Below, one piece after another: positions 54,014 through 64,000 of a stretch of 64,000 nt of DNA. Source of the stretch: Paenibacillus sp. JCM 18996 (GTDB lineage Bacteria; Bacillota; Bacilli; Paenibacillales; NBRC-103111); NCBI GenBank assembly GCA_001313085.1, contig BBFE01000013.1:1-64000 (forward strand). Direction: 5' to 3'. The notes under the pieces are model-generated. The model made no database searches and was not told where the DNA came from. It worked only from the letters and a program-made list of their open reading frames with translations. The stretch's first letter is position 1. The number at the start of each line of letters is the position of its first letter. Made by a program: the position numbers and the translations under genes.

Positions 54014-55014
54014 TTAGTTCGATTTAGCAAAGCGTGTTGTTCCCACCAAGTCCTTTTCCTCAACTTCCTGCTGTTTCTCCTCTTCCTGCTTGCGCAAAAA
54101 AACTCCCTTCCGTACTCCCCGTGCGGATGAATGTTTGCGTGCTCCATCTGGATGGTGGAATGCCCGATACCGTATTTTTTTGCGTCAGCACTTCGTTGAT
54201 TGCCAGGATAATGCAGAACGGCTGGATTTTTTTCATCGACAAATACGTGCGCGGTCAAGGAATAGTGATCGGACGAAACAGCCCATAGATGCATCTCGTG
54301 CACGTCCTCCACACCCTCGACTTCTCCTATAGCTGCGCGGATTTCATCAAGGTTAAAATGGGCGGGAACGGACTCCATCAGAATCAGATAGGATTCTTTA
54401 AGGATTTTGATGCCCCCGGTGAAAATGATGCCTCCAATTACGATCGAGACAAGAGGATCGAAGAACTGCAAACCTGTAAAATAAATAACGATCGCCGACA
54501 CGATAACTCCGACAGAGCTGAGCAGATCGCCGAAAAAAGTGCCACAGCGCGCTCTGCACATTGAGATTCTCTTCTTCTTTCATAGAACGGCTCAGCACTA
54601 TAGTAAGCACCAGATTGACGACAAAGCCGATGGAGGAGATCGTCAGCATCAGGCCCAGTTCAATCGGCTGGGGCGAAATAAAGCGCAAGATTCCTTCAAT
54701 GAAAATACCTATGGCGATAATCGCCAGCGCCAGCCCGTTGAGGAAGGAAGCGACAATTTCAAACCGGAGGTACCGAATGTGTACCGGGCATTGGGAGGCC
54801 ATGAAGCCATATAGATGGCGAACATGCTCAGTCCTAAAGCGATGACATCGGATATCATGTGGGCGGAATCGGACAGCAGAGCCAAAGAATTCGAAAGCAA
54901 GCCGCCGACAATTTCCACTATAGTGAAGAATAGAGTAATAAGAAGTGTGGTCCACAACGTTTTCTTGGACCTGCTTTGTTCCTTTACATGAGATAGGTGG
55001 TGGTAATCGTACAT
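54014..55014 (-). CDS. Cation diffusion facilitator metal exporter
   Basis: Six-helix CDF transporter, about 333 residues. Metal-site segments HMISDVIALG in TM2 and ALWHFFGDLLSSVGVIV in TM5 (D and H residues in place), cytoplasmic domain with VEDVHEMHLWAVSSDHYSLTAHVFV. Breaks near 54772 (lost G before YLRFEIVAS), 54535, 54235 and 54100. Corrected C-terminus reads EEEKQQEVEEKDLVG and stops at 54014 instead of 53962. A His-rich start (MYDYHHLSHVKEQ) may bind metal. Zn2+ or Cd2+ export is the family default. Confidence 0.9.
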
Positions 55015-55143
55015 ATGCAGCCTGCTCTCCGTTAATTTTGAAAAGGATTATGCCCTGAATTATACGATACCTCGCAGCCTCCCTGCAAATGAGTGATAAT
55101 TATTTTTTTTGTCTCGAACCGTTGACGGATGCAAAAATATATG

Positions 55144-55171
55144 GTTAAATTTATACAATTAGAAATTTAAC
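55144..55171. promoter_or_regulatory. Palindromic operator candidate upstream of sdpR
   Basis: GTTAAATTT, ten-base spacer, AAATTTAAC: a perfect 9+9 inverted repeat 43 bases before the ArsR-type gene, which overlaps its promoter region. SdpR-like autorepression would use such a site. Confidence 0.6.
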
Positions 55172-55214
55172 TAAATATAAAACTTGATCTCGTTTGCAAG
55201 AGAAGGAGGGGGCC

Positions 55215-55500
55215 ATGTCCTTACAGCTCGTGTTTAAAGCATTGTCGGACCCGACGCGAAGAAAAAAATACTCGATCTGCTCAAGGAACGGGATTTGACT
55301 GCTGGGGAAATCGCGGATCATTTTCAAATGACGAAGCCCAGCATCTCCAATCACTTGAATTTGCTCAAGCAGGCGGAGCTGGTATGGGACGAAAGGAAGG
55401 GGCAGCACATTATGTATTCTTTGAATACGACGATTTTTTTCAGGATGTGATGAAGTGGGCTATGCAGTATTATCAAACAGAAGGGAAGGAAACGAAATGA
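55215..55500 (+). CDS. sdpR: ArsR-family repressor (SdpR-like)
   Basis: Winged-helix repressor of about 94 residues. ALSDPTRRKILDLLKERDLTAGEIADHF and TKPSISNHLNLLKQAELV form the HTH. No metal-binding ELCVC motif, which fits SdpR rather than metal sensors. Break at the A7 run 55262-55268 and the T7 run near 55434. ATG follows AGAAGGAGGG. Its stop overlaps the sdpI start (ATGA). Confidence 0.82.
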
Positions 55501-56139
55501 GAAAATACGGAATACCTCTGATTCTGCTTTTGGCGGCGGCAGTGATTTCCTTGTGGAGCTACCCGAAGCTTCCTGATAATGTAGCCACCCACTGGGGAAT
55601 GAATATGCAGCCCAACGGCTATTCACCGCGCTGGCAGGCGGTTCTGATTATGCCGGTGACGATGATCGCGATCTATCTGGTTTTTTGTACTGATCCCTGT
55701 GCTCGATCCCAAGAAAGGCAATTACGCCAGATTCAAGTCCGGGCTGGACACGGTGATGAACGGGACGCTGTTGCTGCTGTTAATCGGCCATACCACCATC
55801 ATCGCTTACGGATTGGGCTATCCAGTGGACGTGTCCACCATCATGGCAGTTACGGTGGGCTTGCTGTTTGTGCTCATAGGCAATGTCATGCCCCGTTTCC
55901 AGGCGAACTATTTCGTCGGTGTCCGCACTCCGTGGACTCTGGCGAACGAAGAAGTATGGAGAAAGACCCATCATCTTGGCGGCTGGAGCTTTGTGCTCGG
56001 CGGGCTTGCCGTTATCTGCACCGCGTTCCTCGGCGCCGCCGTCCAGTTTACGGCGATTGTTTCCGTAGCCCTGTTGACAGCAATCATAACCCTGGCAGGA
56101 TCAAACTATTATTATAAACGGGAAACACGCGGGAATTAG
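55497..56139 (+). CDS. sdpI: SdpI-family immunity membrane protein
   Basis: About 213 residues, six membrane helices. PKLPDNVATHWGMNMQPNGY is the DUF1648 segment; GNVMPRFQANYFVGVRTPWTL and EEVWRKTHHLGGW are the SdpI signature. In B. subtilis SdpI confers immunity to the SdpC toxin and sequesters SdpR. Here no sdpABC toxin genes lie nearby. Break at the T6 run near 55684. Confidence 0.88.
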
Positions 56140-56258
56140 GATTCGTGAACCGTTTCCATTTTTTGTTACACAAATGAAATGTTTCTGTTATGGTTCCATA
56201 ATATTGATCGGGTACTATAATAACCAAGACCCCCTTTTTTTAATATATAAACCTTGCA

Positions 56259-56289
56259 GGACCTGCCCGTTGCAGGTCCACTTTTTTTT
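56259..56289 (+). terminator. Terminator of sdpRI
   Basis: GGACCTGC, loop, GCAGGTCC, T8. Confidence 0.88.
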
Positions 56290-56300
56290 GCCCCGGAAAC

Positions 56301-56324
56301 AAAAAAAACCGCCCTAAGGCGGTC
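56301..56324 (-). terminator. Terminator of the histidinol-phosphatase gene
   Basis: Minus strand: ACCGCC, loop TTAG, GGCGGT, T8. Confidence 0.88.
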
Positions 56325-56349
56325 TCCTGACGATGTGCAGCGTCAATGT

Positions 56350-57161
56350 CTACAAATCCACAAAAAATTCTTTCCTTCTGTTTAAAATAAACCCATTGCT
56401 TGAAGCCCAGCTCTTTCAGCTTGCTTCGCACTTCTTCGAATTCGTCGCCGACGCGGCTTGGCTTGTGGGAATCCGAACCGAACGTCACCTGCACTCCATA
56501 ATGCCTCGCCTGCTCAAGCATGATATGGGAAGGATACCAGCCGCCAACGGTTTTTTGTTTTGCCGGAGGTATTGATTTCAATTGCGATGTCGCAGTCGGC
56601 AATGACTTTCAGAGTCTTCTCCACGATATCGGTTTGAATATCCGAAAACTCGGGATAGAAGCCCTTCATCGCGTCGATATGGCCTAGAATCTGGAACATG
56701 CCGCTGTGCGCGGATTGCTGGATGAGATCGTAATAAATCTCTTTCTGCCGGACCTTCTGCTCCTCGTTCAATCCGTTCCAGCGCTTCTTGTTGAAAATGC
56801 TTACTCCGTCCGTCTGATGGACCGAGCCGATGATATAATCGAAAGGATAACGCTCATAGATGTCTTTGTACGCCTGGATGTGCTCCGGGAAAAAAAATCG
56901 GACTCCACACCAAGCAGCACGTCGATTGTTCCTTCGTACTTTTTTTTTCAGGCGGAGCACTTCGTCGATATAGTTCGGAAAGTCGCTCTTGGCCATGGCG
57001 ATTAGCGGATGCAGCTGATCCTCGTCGCTTGCGAAATAAGGCGAATGGTCGGAAATTCCGATCGCCTTGAGGCCCGCTTCAATGCCTGCGCGAACATAAT
57101 CCTCGATGTCGCCTTCGGCGTGGCCGCATCTTCTGTGGTGGGTATGCAGATCAAATTTCAT
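56350..57161 (-). CDS. hisK: Histidinol-phosphatase, PHP family
   Basis: Metal-dependent phosphatase for the penultimate step of histidine synthesis, about 268 residues. Metal ligands in DLHTHHRRCGHAEG, GVESDFFPEH, IIGSVH, HIDAMK and GSDSHKPSRVG. Breaks at 56940-56948 and 56894-56900 (T/A runs), 56555 and 56367. Corrected C-terminus reads KQKERIFVDL and stops at 56350. ATG follows AGGAGG. No other his genes are nearby, as is usual for this phosphatase in Bacillus. Confidence 0.88.
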
Positions 57162-57231
57162 GGGAACCTCCTCTCCTGGGCAGCAATGGATAATAAAACT
57201 ATTTTAACCGAAAACGTCTGATTGAACCACC

Positions 57232-58133
57232 TTATTCCGAACCGAGGAACTGGTATTCCTGCATGCCCATCAGATCGTTCAGGAACTGCTGCATGGCGGA
57301 GTTGAGATAACGTCCGGATTTGTAAATGACGCCTACCGGGTGGGAGGTCTCGAGATCGGCGACCTGGATCATCTTCAAGGACCCGAGGCGAAGCTCGACC
57401 GAAATGGAAAGCTTGGAGATCACGGCCGCGCCCAGATTGAGCTCCACCATGCGCTTAACTTCTTCCGAGGAAGAGAGCTCCATCACGATCTTGGGCACGA
57501 TTCCATGCTTTTGCAGCACATTATCGATAAATCTTCTTCCTGCCGTTTCGGGGGAAAGCATGATCAGAGGTATATTCCGCAGCATTTCCACGGCAATCCT
57601 GTCGTACTTGGCTAAAGGATGCTCAGGAGACACAACAAGCTCGAAGGTGTCGTAATACAGGCTGCCGTCTGCAGGGAAGAGCTCTTGTCGAACAAGTAGG
57701 TAATGCCAAGGTCGATCGTGCCGTTCTCCACGGCGTACATAATTTCCGATGTCGTCATGGAATGGATGCTCGTCTTGATCATAGGATATTGGTTCTGGAA
57801 ATAAGACAGCACCCGCGGAAGAATCTGCATCGCAATCGAGGTGGTCGTCCCCAGATGGATATGCCCCTGAGGGGCCTGGTTCAGGTCGGCCAGCCGCTGC
57901 TTCAAATCTTCCACCGTCTGTAAAATAATCTGGGCGTGGGTCAGAAACAGCTTGCCGCTTTCCGTCAAGGTAACCGGTTGGTTGCGGTCGATCAGCACTG
58001 TCTGGAATTCGTCCTCAAGGCTCTTCATTTGGGCCGATACTGCGGGCTGCGTCAGATTGAGCAGCTCTCCCGCTTTGCGGAAGCTCATCGTTTTGGATAT
58101 CGTCAGCAGTGTTTCCAATTGGCTAATGTTCAA
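57232..58133 (-). CDS. LysR-type transcriptional regulator
   Basis: About 300 residues. HTH segment SFRKAGELLNLTQPAVSAQMKSLED, effector domain with GHIHLGTTTSIAMQILPRVLSYF. One break near 57690 (lost G or similar before the YYDTFELVVSP region). Resembles the CysL/YwfK subgroup in the N-terminus, but the effector cannot be inferred. It is separated from the MFS exporter by 277 bp and divergent from it, so that gene is a candidate target. Confidence 0.85.
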
Positions 58134-58410
58134 AGTCGACCCTCCAGAATAGATAATTTCTATATAAAGTCATGGTACATATAAAATTTATTTTTTTCAA
58201 TAAAACTATTATATGATACGCTGTCACGGCCTTGCAATAGCCGGGAATAACGGAGGAGGCCGGATATCGCAGACAAAGCCGGACGCAGTAAGGCGAAAGC
58301 TGCAAGATGAAAATTTTGTAAAATACACGGGCGGATATTGTGTACAGTTCAAGTTTAAATATAGAATAATGAAATGCACTTTAATTTGAAATATGAAATG
58401 AGGGACTAGT

Positions 58411-59958
58411 TTGAGCGCCACTTCAAATGTTAGATTAACGGTCATCGGATTGGCCATGGGTTTGCTTCTGGCTGCGCTGGACCAAACGATCGTATCGACG
58501 GCGATGCCTACGATTATCTCCAAGCTGGGAGGGCTCGATTATTTTGTGTGGGTGTATTCCTCCTACCTGATCGCGAACGTCGTTCCATGCCGATCTTCGG
58601 AAGGCTGTCCGATATGTACGGCAGGAAGCTGTTCTTTTTTTGCTCGGCATTACCGTATTTATGGCCGGTTCCGCGCTGTGCGGCACATCGGGCAACATGA
58701 CGCAGCTGATAGTTTACCGCGCGATCCAGGGGATCGGCGGCGGCGCATTGATGCCGATTACGTTTGCGATTATTTTCGATCTCTTCCCGCCCGAGAAGCG
58801 CGGCAAGATGCAGGGACTGTTCGGCGCGGTATTCGGCCTTTCCAGCGTATTCGGACCGATTGCAGGCGCGTATTTCACCGACCATTGGACCTGGAATTGG
58901 ATTTTCTATATCAATCTTCCGCTGGGCGTCGTCTCCTTCTTCCTGATCGCCATGGCCTACAAGGAAGGTGTGGAAAGAAGAAAACAGAAGATCGACTGGT
59001 TTGGAACGGTAACAATGATGGGGGCGGTGCTGCTGCTGATGTTCGCCCTGGAGTTCGGCGGCAAAACCGTCGGCGGGGTAAACTTCGAATGGAGTTCGGT
59101 CAGCGAGCTGTCTCTTTTCGCGGGTAGCATCGTTTTTTTTCTGGCTCTTTTCCTGTGGATCGAAACCAAGGTGGAGTCGCCGATCATTCCGCTCGGCTTG
59201 TTTAAAAAACCGGCTCTTCACTTCCTCGATGGGTGCGAGCTTCTTTTACGGCGTGCTGCTGCTCGCCGCGGCTTCTTACATACCGCTGTTTATCCAAGGG
59301 GTGTATGAAGGCTCGGCGACCAATGCGGGCATCGTGATGACTCCTATGATGCTTGGCGTCGTGGTAAGCTCCACTTTAGGCGGGCGGTTTATCGGAAAAA
59401 AACCTCCTACCGCAATATTATGCTGGTTTCCGCCGTTCTTGTCCTGCTCTCGAGCCTGCTGCTGTCCGGCATCTCCGTAAACACTTCCCGTACGCTGGTC
59501 ACGTTTTATATGGTGCTTATGGGTCTGGGCGTCGGCGCTTCTTTTCCTGTCATCTCGGTTTCCGCCCTGCATAAAATCGAATTCCGCGAGAGGGGTATCG
59601 TCACTTCGTTGGTCAGCTTTTTCCGGACGATCGGCTCAGCTGTAGGAATTATTATTCTCGGCACGGTCCAAAGCTCGTATCTGAAATCGAAGCTGTCGAA
59701 GCTCGCCCCGAATCCGCGGTTCGAGAATCTTAATGCGAATGCTTTACTGCAGCCTGAAGTAAGAAAAAAATGATACCGAAGGAAATCCTGGATCAAATTA
59801 CGGCGGCTTTGGCGGACTCCATCGCCCATGTGTTTGTATGGTCTCTCGTTATGGCTGTGGCTGCGCTGCTGTTTATCCTGTTTATGGGAAAAGCCAAGGA
59901 ACAGCTGCCGGCCAAGGCTGCCGAAAGGAAGACTGTCGGCGCGAAGCAGGGAGTTTAG
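58411..59958 (+). CDS. DHA2-type MFS drug/proton exporter
   Basis: About 515 residues with 14 predicted helices. Motif A GRLSDMYGRK between TM2 and TM3; motif C GPIAGAYFTDHWTW in TM5; LDQTIVSTAMPTI in TM1. TTG 58411 lies after a weak ATGAGGGA. Breaks at 58585, 58634-58640 (T7), 59222, 59397-59402 and 59764-59770 (A7). Exports multiple drugs or dyes by family; actual substrate unknown. Confidence 0.9.
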
Positions 59959-60217
59959 CTTTTTTTGAACGTCCGGTTTTGGGCGAGCTTTTCTGTGTAA
60001 AGATGCCTCTATTTTGGGCAAACAGTCTTTTTTTTACCCATTGAGGCCTTCGAGCAGTTCGGCGATTTTCATCGTTAGCAATTGGCCTTGAGGTTTCGTT
60101 ACAGGTTTGCAAAAGCCCGCTTAAGAGACGTATTCTCGAAGGTTTTTTTGGGCGCAACAATAAATGAGTTAGGCATATGCTGAAGAGAATTCTAGATATT
60201 GAAAGGAGGAAAAGGCT
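59959..60217. other. Gap without a recognised gene
   Basis: Contains T-rich runs and, on the minus strand, a short open stretch reading TKPQGQLLTMKIAELLEGLNG before a stop at 60039. It looks protein-like but has no start or ribosome site, so it may be a gene relic. Confidence 0.3.
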
Positions 60218-60445
60218 TTGGCCTATCCTTATTATTCATATCCAACGTATTCTCTTCCGCACAATTTAAAGTATGAAACTTTAACAGTGGTTGAGCCTTG
60301 GGTTAGACACGGTTTACAAGAAGCCTATGCTATATCGACTGAACATGCTTTAAGAGAAGCAACTGCAATCACCTATTTAGTGGGAAAAGGTTATAATCCC
60401 GCAGTAGCTCATCAAATCGTGGAGTCCTGGTGGCATGCTCAGTAA
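60218..60445 (+). CDS. Small Tyr/Pro-rich hypothetical protein
   Basis: A 75-residue intact protein from TTG 60218, seven bases after GAAAGGAGG. The first 20 residues are rich in Tyr, Pro and Ser (YPYYSYPTYSLP), the rest is helical with EHALREATAITYLVGKGYNPAVA. The gene is visibly more AT-rich than its neighbours and is monocistronic, with a terminator at 60469. Family not recognised; a spore-coat-associated role is possible from the Tyr/Pro composition but unsupported. Confidence 0.65.
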   Translation: MAYPYYSYPTYSLPHNLKYETLTVVEPWVRHGLQEAYAISTEHALREATAITYLVGKGYNPAVAHQIVESWWHAQ

Positions 60446-60468
60446 AAAAAGAGCGCCCAAGCAATTCC

Positions 60469-60491
60469 AAGCACCCTGAAGGGTGCTTTTT
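60469..60491 (+). terminator. Terminator of the small Tyr/Pro-rich gene
   Basis: AAGCACCC, loop TGAA, GGGTGCTT, T run. Confidence 0.9.
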
Positions 60492-60694
60492 CATTTGTGC
60501 AAAACCTGGCATAAACATCGGAGCCGAGTGATCATGGATTCTTGTCCAGGTGCCGCAATATTTGAGAGAAGCCAGATTGTTGAAAATTAGAATGACCGGT
60601 CTTTGCTGGCAGCAGCTGTTTTTTTCTGAACGAAAACAGGTTGTCAATTCCAAAAAATATACTGTATTGTATTAATCAACGACAACAACATATC

Positions 60695-60787
60695 GCGCAC
60701 CGGGTGCTTGATGAAGTCAGGCTGAGATAATGACCTTATGTCATTGACCGGAAATCTGATCTGGGTAATGCCAGCGTAGAGAATAGC
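60695..60787 (+). ncRNA. TPP riboswitch of thiC
   Basis: THI-box pieces CAGGCTGAGATAATGACC near 60718, CTGATCTGGGTAATGCCAGCG near 60757, closing with the CGCACCGGGTGC stem region near 60695. Controls thiC through the downstream terminator(s). Confidence 0.95.
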
Positions 60788-60797
60788 ATGTGACATC

Positions 60798-60829
60798 AAA
60801 CCGTCCGGTTATTCGTGGCGGTTTTTTTT
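60798..60829 (+). terminator. First terminator in the thiC leader
   Basis: AAACCG paired with CGGTTT, 15-base loop, T8, directly after the aptamer. Confidence 0.75.
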
Positions 60830-60910
60830 GCTCCTCTGGCACCCCTTTGTTGTCCCGTTAACCAAATAGGCAACGCCAGCGGAGGAAAGCCTCAGCCTTT
60901 GTGTACACAA

Positions 60911-60943
60911 AGACCGCTTCTTTTCCGCCCGCGGTCTTTTTTT
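60911..60943 (+). terminator. Second terminator in the thiC leader
   Basis: AGACCGC, 13-base loop, GCGGTCT, T7, about 60 bases before the thiC start. Confidence 0.75.
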
Positions 60944-60945
60944 AG

Positions 60946-62793
<1,848 letters not shown>

Positions 62794-62821
62794 AAAAAAA
62801 GATTTCCGAATGTTCCGCACC

Positions 62822-63607
62822 TCATATTTGCGTGAGCCTCAAAAAAAATTCAGCCAGATCTTTGCAGACCGCATCCGGCTGAATGCCGGACTCGGCAATG
62901 TGAAGTTCCACATTGTCCGCCGTGGCCAGGCCCGTGAGCACAAGGGCCGTCCTGCACCCGGCGGCTTGCCCGCCCCCGATGTCGGTGCGGATGTTATCGC
63001 CGATCACCCACACGTCCTGCGGGGGCAAGCCGCCCAGCTTTTCCAGCGCGTAGTTCATGATGATCGGCGACGGTTTTCCGATCACTACCGGCTCGGCCGC
63101 GCTGGCGGTCTGTATGGCGGCTCCCAGCGAGCCGGCGCCGGGGTTCAGCAGACCATCTGAAGGCAGCAGATGGTCCGGGTTGGTCATGACGAAGCGGGCG
63201 CCGTCAAGAATGGCCCTTACGGCAGCGGCCAGCTTGCCGTAATTGAACTCGCGGTCGATGCCCTGCACGACATAGTCGGGCCCCTCATCCGTCAAGGTGA
63301 AGCCGGCGGCGCGAAGGGCATCCAGCAAGCCGGTCTCGCCGATGGCGTAGACCCGGCCATTCTTCCGGCGCTCGCTCAAATACTGAGCGGCGGCTTGGGC
63401 GGACGTGAAGATTTCCTCTTCACCCGCGGCAATTCCCGTCTCCCGCAGATGATCGGCGACTTGTGCCGGAGTTTTGGAGGAGTTGTTGGTCATGAGCAGG
63501 AACGGCAGACGCCGGTCCCTCAGATGCCGCACGAATTCCGCGGCATGGGGGATCGGATGTTTTCCATGGTACAGCGTGCCGTCCATATCGAGAATAAAGC
63601 CGGGCAT
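62822..63607 (-). CDS. HAD-superfamily sugar phosphatase (NagD/YutF type)
   Basis: About 261 residues, HAD subclass IIA. Nucleophile DMDGTLYHG at the N-terminus, MTNNSSKTP, GKPSPIIMNYALEKLG, and acid loop GDNIRTDIGGG. ATG 63607 lies after AAAGGAAG. The A8 run at 62841-62848 sits at the C-terminus (LAEFFLRLTQI), so the final few residues and the stop at 62822 are uncertain. Substrate probably a small phosphorylated sugar or p-nitrophenyl phosphate-type compound. Confidence 0.85.
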   Translation of the reverse strand: MPGFILDMDGTLYHGKHPIPHAAEFVRHLRDRRLPFLLMTNNSSKTPAQVADHLRETGIAAGEEEIFTSAQAAAQYLSERRKNGRVYAIGETGLLDALRAAGFTLTDEGPDYVVQGIDREFNYGKLAAAVRAILDGARFVMTNPDHLLPSDGLLNPGAGSLGAAIQTASAAEPVVIGKPSPIIMNYALEKLGGLPPQDVWVIGDNIRTDIGGGQAAGCRTALVLTGLATADNVELHIAESGIQPDAVCKDLAEFFLRLTQI

Positions 63608-63785
63608 TAGTTTCTTCCTTTCTGAATCAAAGATTAAGCTTATCGTAACAAAATTAGCTCTATCAGACAATTTCGGGTGAGGCGCACAAGGAACAAGAGG
63701 CGTACAGGGAACGAGGGTCGTACAAGGAGACCTCTGCTATTTCCGTAACTTGTCCGTTCTCGTAATTTGCTTCCCATAATTTGTA

Positions 63786-63814
63786 TTGACAATAACCAAC
63801 ATGGGATGTTAATA
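63786..63814 (+). promoter_or_regulatory. Sigma-A promoter ahead of the ykkC-like leader
   Basis: TTGACA (63786-63791), 17-bp spacer, TTAATA (63809-63814). Confidence 0.7.
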
Positions 63815-63829
63815 TCTAACAAAATTGAT

Positions 63830-63936
63830 GGAAGGGCTTCTAGGGAAACGGAATTGAGCTGCGCCGCAGCGACGTTCCAACCGAGCGAAGCCGGGCGCAG
63901 GGCGATCGCCGCGCTACACCGTAGGGATAAAAGACC
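63830..63936 (+). ncRNA. ykkC-class riboswitch (guanidine-I or relative)
   Basis: Starts with TTCTAGGG (63838-63845) and closes with ACACCGTAGGGATAAAAGACC (63916-63936), the two most conserved blocks of ykkC RNAs, with GC-rich stems between. A hairpin able to act as terminator follows. The regulated gene lies beyond the window. Guanidine, ppGpp and PRPP subtypes share these blocks, so the ligand is unsettled. Confidence 0.65.
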
Positions 63937-63985
63937 TTCGGCAAGTTCCGCTGCTTAAGCGAAGCTTCCGAAGGTCTTTATTGCT
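63932..63985 (+). terminator. Expression-platform hairpin of the ykkC-like leader
   Basis: AGACCTTCGG pairs with CCGAAGGTCT around an inner region, followed by T-rich sequence. Its left arm overlaps the aptamer's 3' end, as expected for a ligand-controlled terminator. Confidence 0.65.
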
Positions 63986-64000
63986 TTAAAGAGTCATCAA

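Noticed and set aside
60866..60890. Second TPP-like fragment (AACGCCAGCGGAGG) in the thiC leader
   Set aside because: It resembles the 3' block of the aptamer, but no CTGAGA or CTGATC partner is nearby, so it is not called a riboswitch.

Overview
The window looks like chromosomal DNA of a spore-forming, low-to-mid-GC Firmicute close to Paenibacillus. Evidence is Bacillus-type gene content (sda, a Spo0E-family phosphatase, the helicase loaders dnaB/dnaI, yutJ-yuzB-nfu, sppA-yteJ, ktrAB, a cytochrome-b type sdhCAB), strong AGGAGG ribosome sites with several TTG/GTG starts, SLH-anchored surface proteins and many intrinsic terminators. No rRNA, tRNA, CRISPR array, prophage or insertion sequence was recognised. 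Almost every long gene is broken into several reading frames. The breaks are of two repeated kinds: A or T runs that are one or two bases too long, and GG pairs that have lost one G. Conserved protein families read straight through once these are corrected, so I annotate whole genes across the breaks and treat the breaks as probable sequence errors rather than gene decay.

Layout. 1-4712: tail of an unknown gene, a Cys-type formate dehydrogenase with its DUF1641 partner, small HMA-like and zinc-ribbon proteins, and a thioredoxin-like protein. 5150-9614: ctaA, a UbiD-family decarboxylase, a HEPN-motif protein and an SDR. 9717-17702: Fe-S and redox block (nfu, yuzB, yutJ, mqnE, Spo0E-like, erpA, a candidate ncRNA, sda with DnaA boxes, yumC, an NDH-2 with a Rex-like operator). 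17747-21400: hemQ, yuiB-like, sppA-yteJ, alpha/beta hydrolase. 21565-27389: dnaB, dnaI, a 44-aa YqzM-like membrane protein, trxA, uvrC. 27621-30976: KtrB/KtrA potassium uptake and a cation/proton antiporter. 31173-38564: a complete mannitol PTS operon, mtlA-mtlR-mtlF-mtlD-ptsI-ptsH, with a cre-like site. 38709-43854: two adjacent S-layer-homology proteins sharing repeated modules. 44066-47955: TPP-riboswitch operon thiY, thiamine-binding protein, thiX, thiZ and a TatD-like hydrolase. 48062-52522: LysR regulator divergent from sdhCAB. 52550-58133: DinB protein, MOSC relic, repeat-rich region, CDF exporter, sdpR-sdpI, histidinol phosphatase and a second LysR. 58411-64000: DHA2-type MFS exporter, small AT-rich protein, TPP riboswitch plus thiC, HAD phosphatase, and a ykkC-like riboswitch whose gene lies beyond the window.

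Functional themes. Respiration is heavily represented: heme A synthesis, coproheme decarboxylase, NDH-2-type dehydrogenases, succinate dehydrogenase and futalosine-route menaquinone synthesis. Thiamine supply is covered twice, by salvage transport and by ThiC synthesis, each behind its own TPP riboswitch and terminator. Mannitol use is self-contained because the operon carries its own Enzyme I and HPr. Nothing in the window is clearly a wholly new system. The least-explained elements are the modular S-layer pair, the TatD-like gene coupled to the thiamine operon, the stand-alone RNA at about 13.85-14.04 kb, and the acidic insertion in UvrC.
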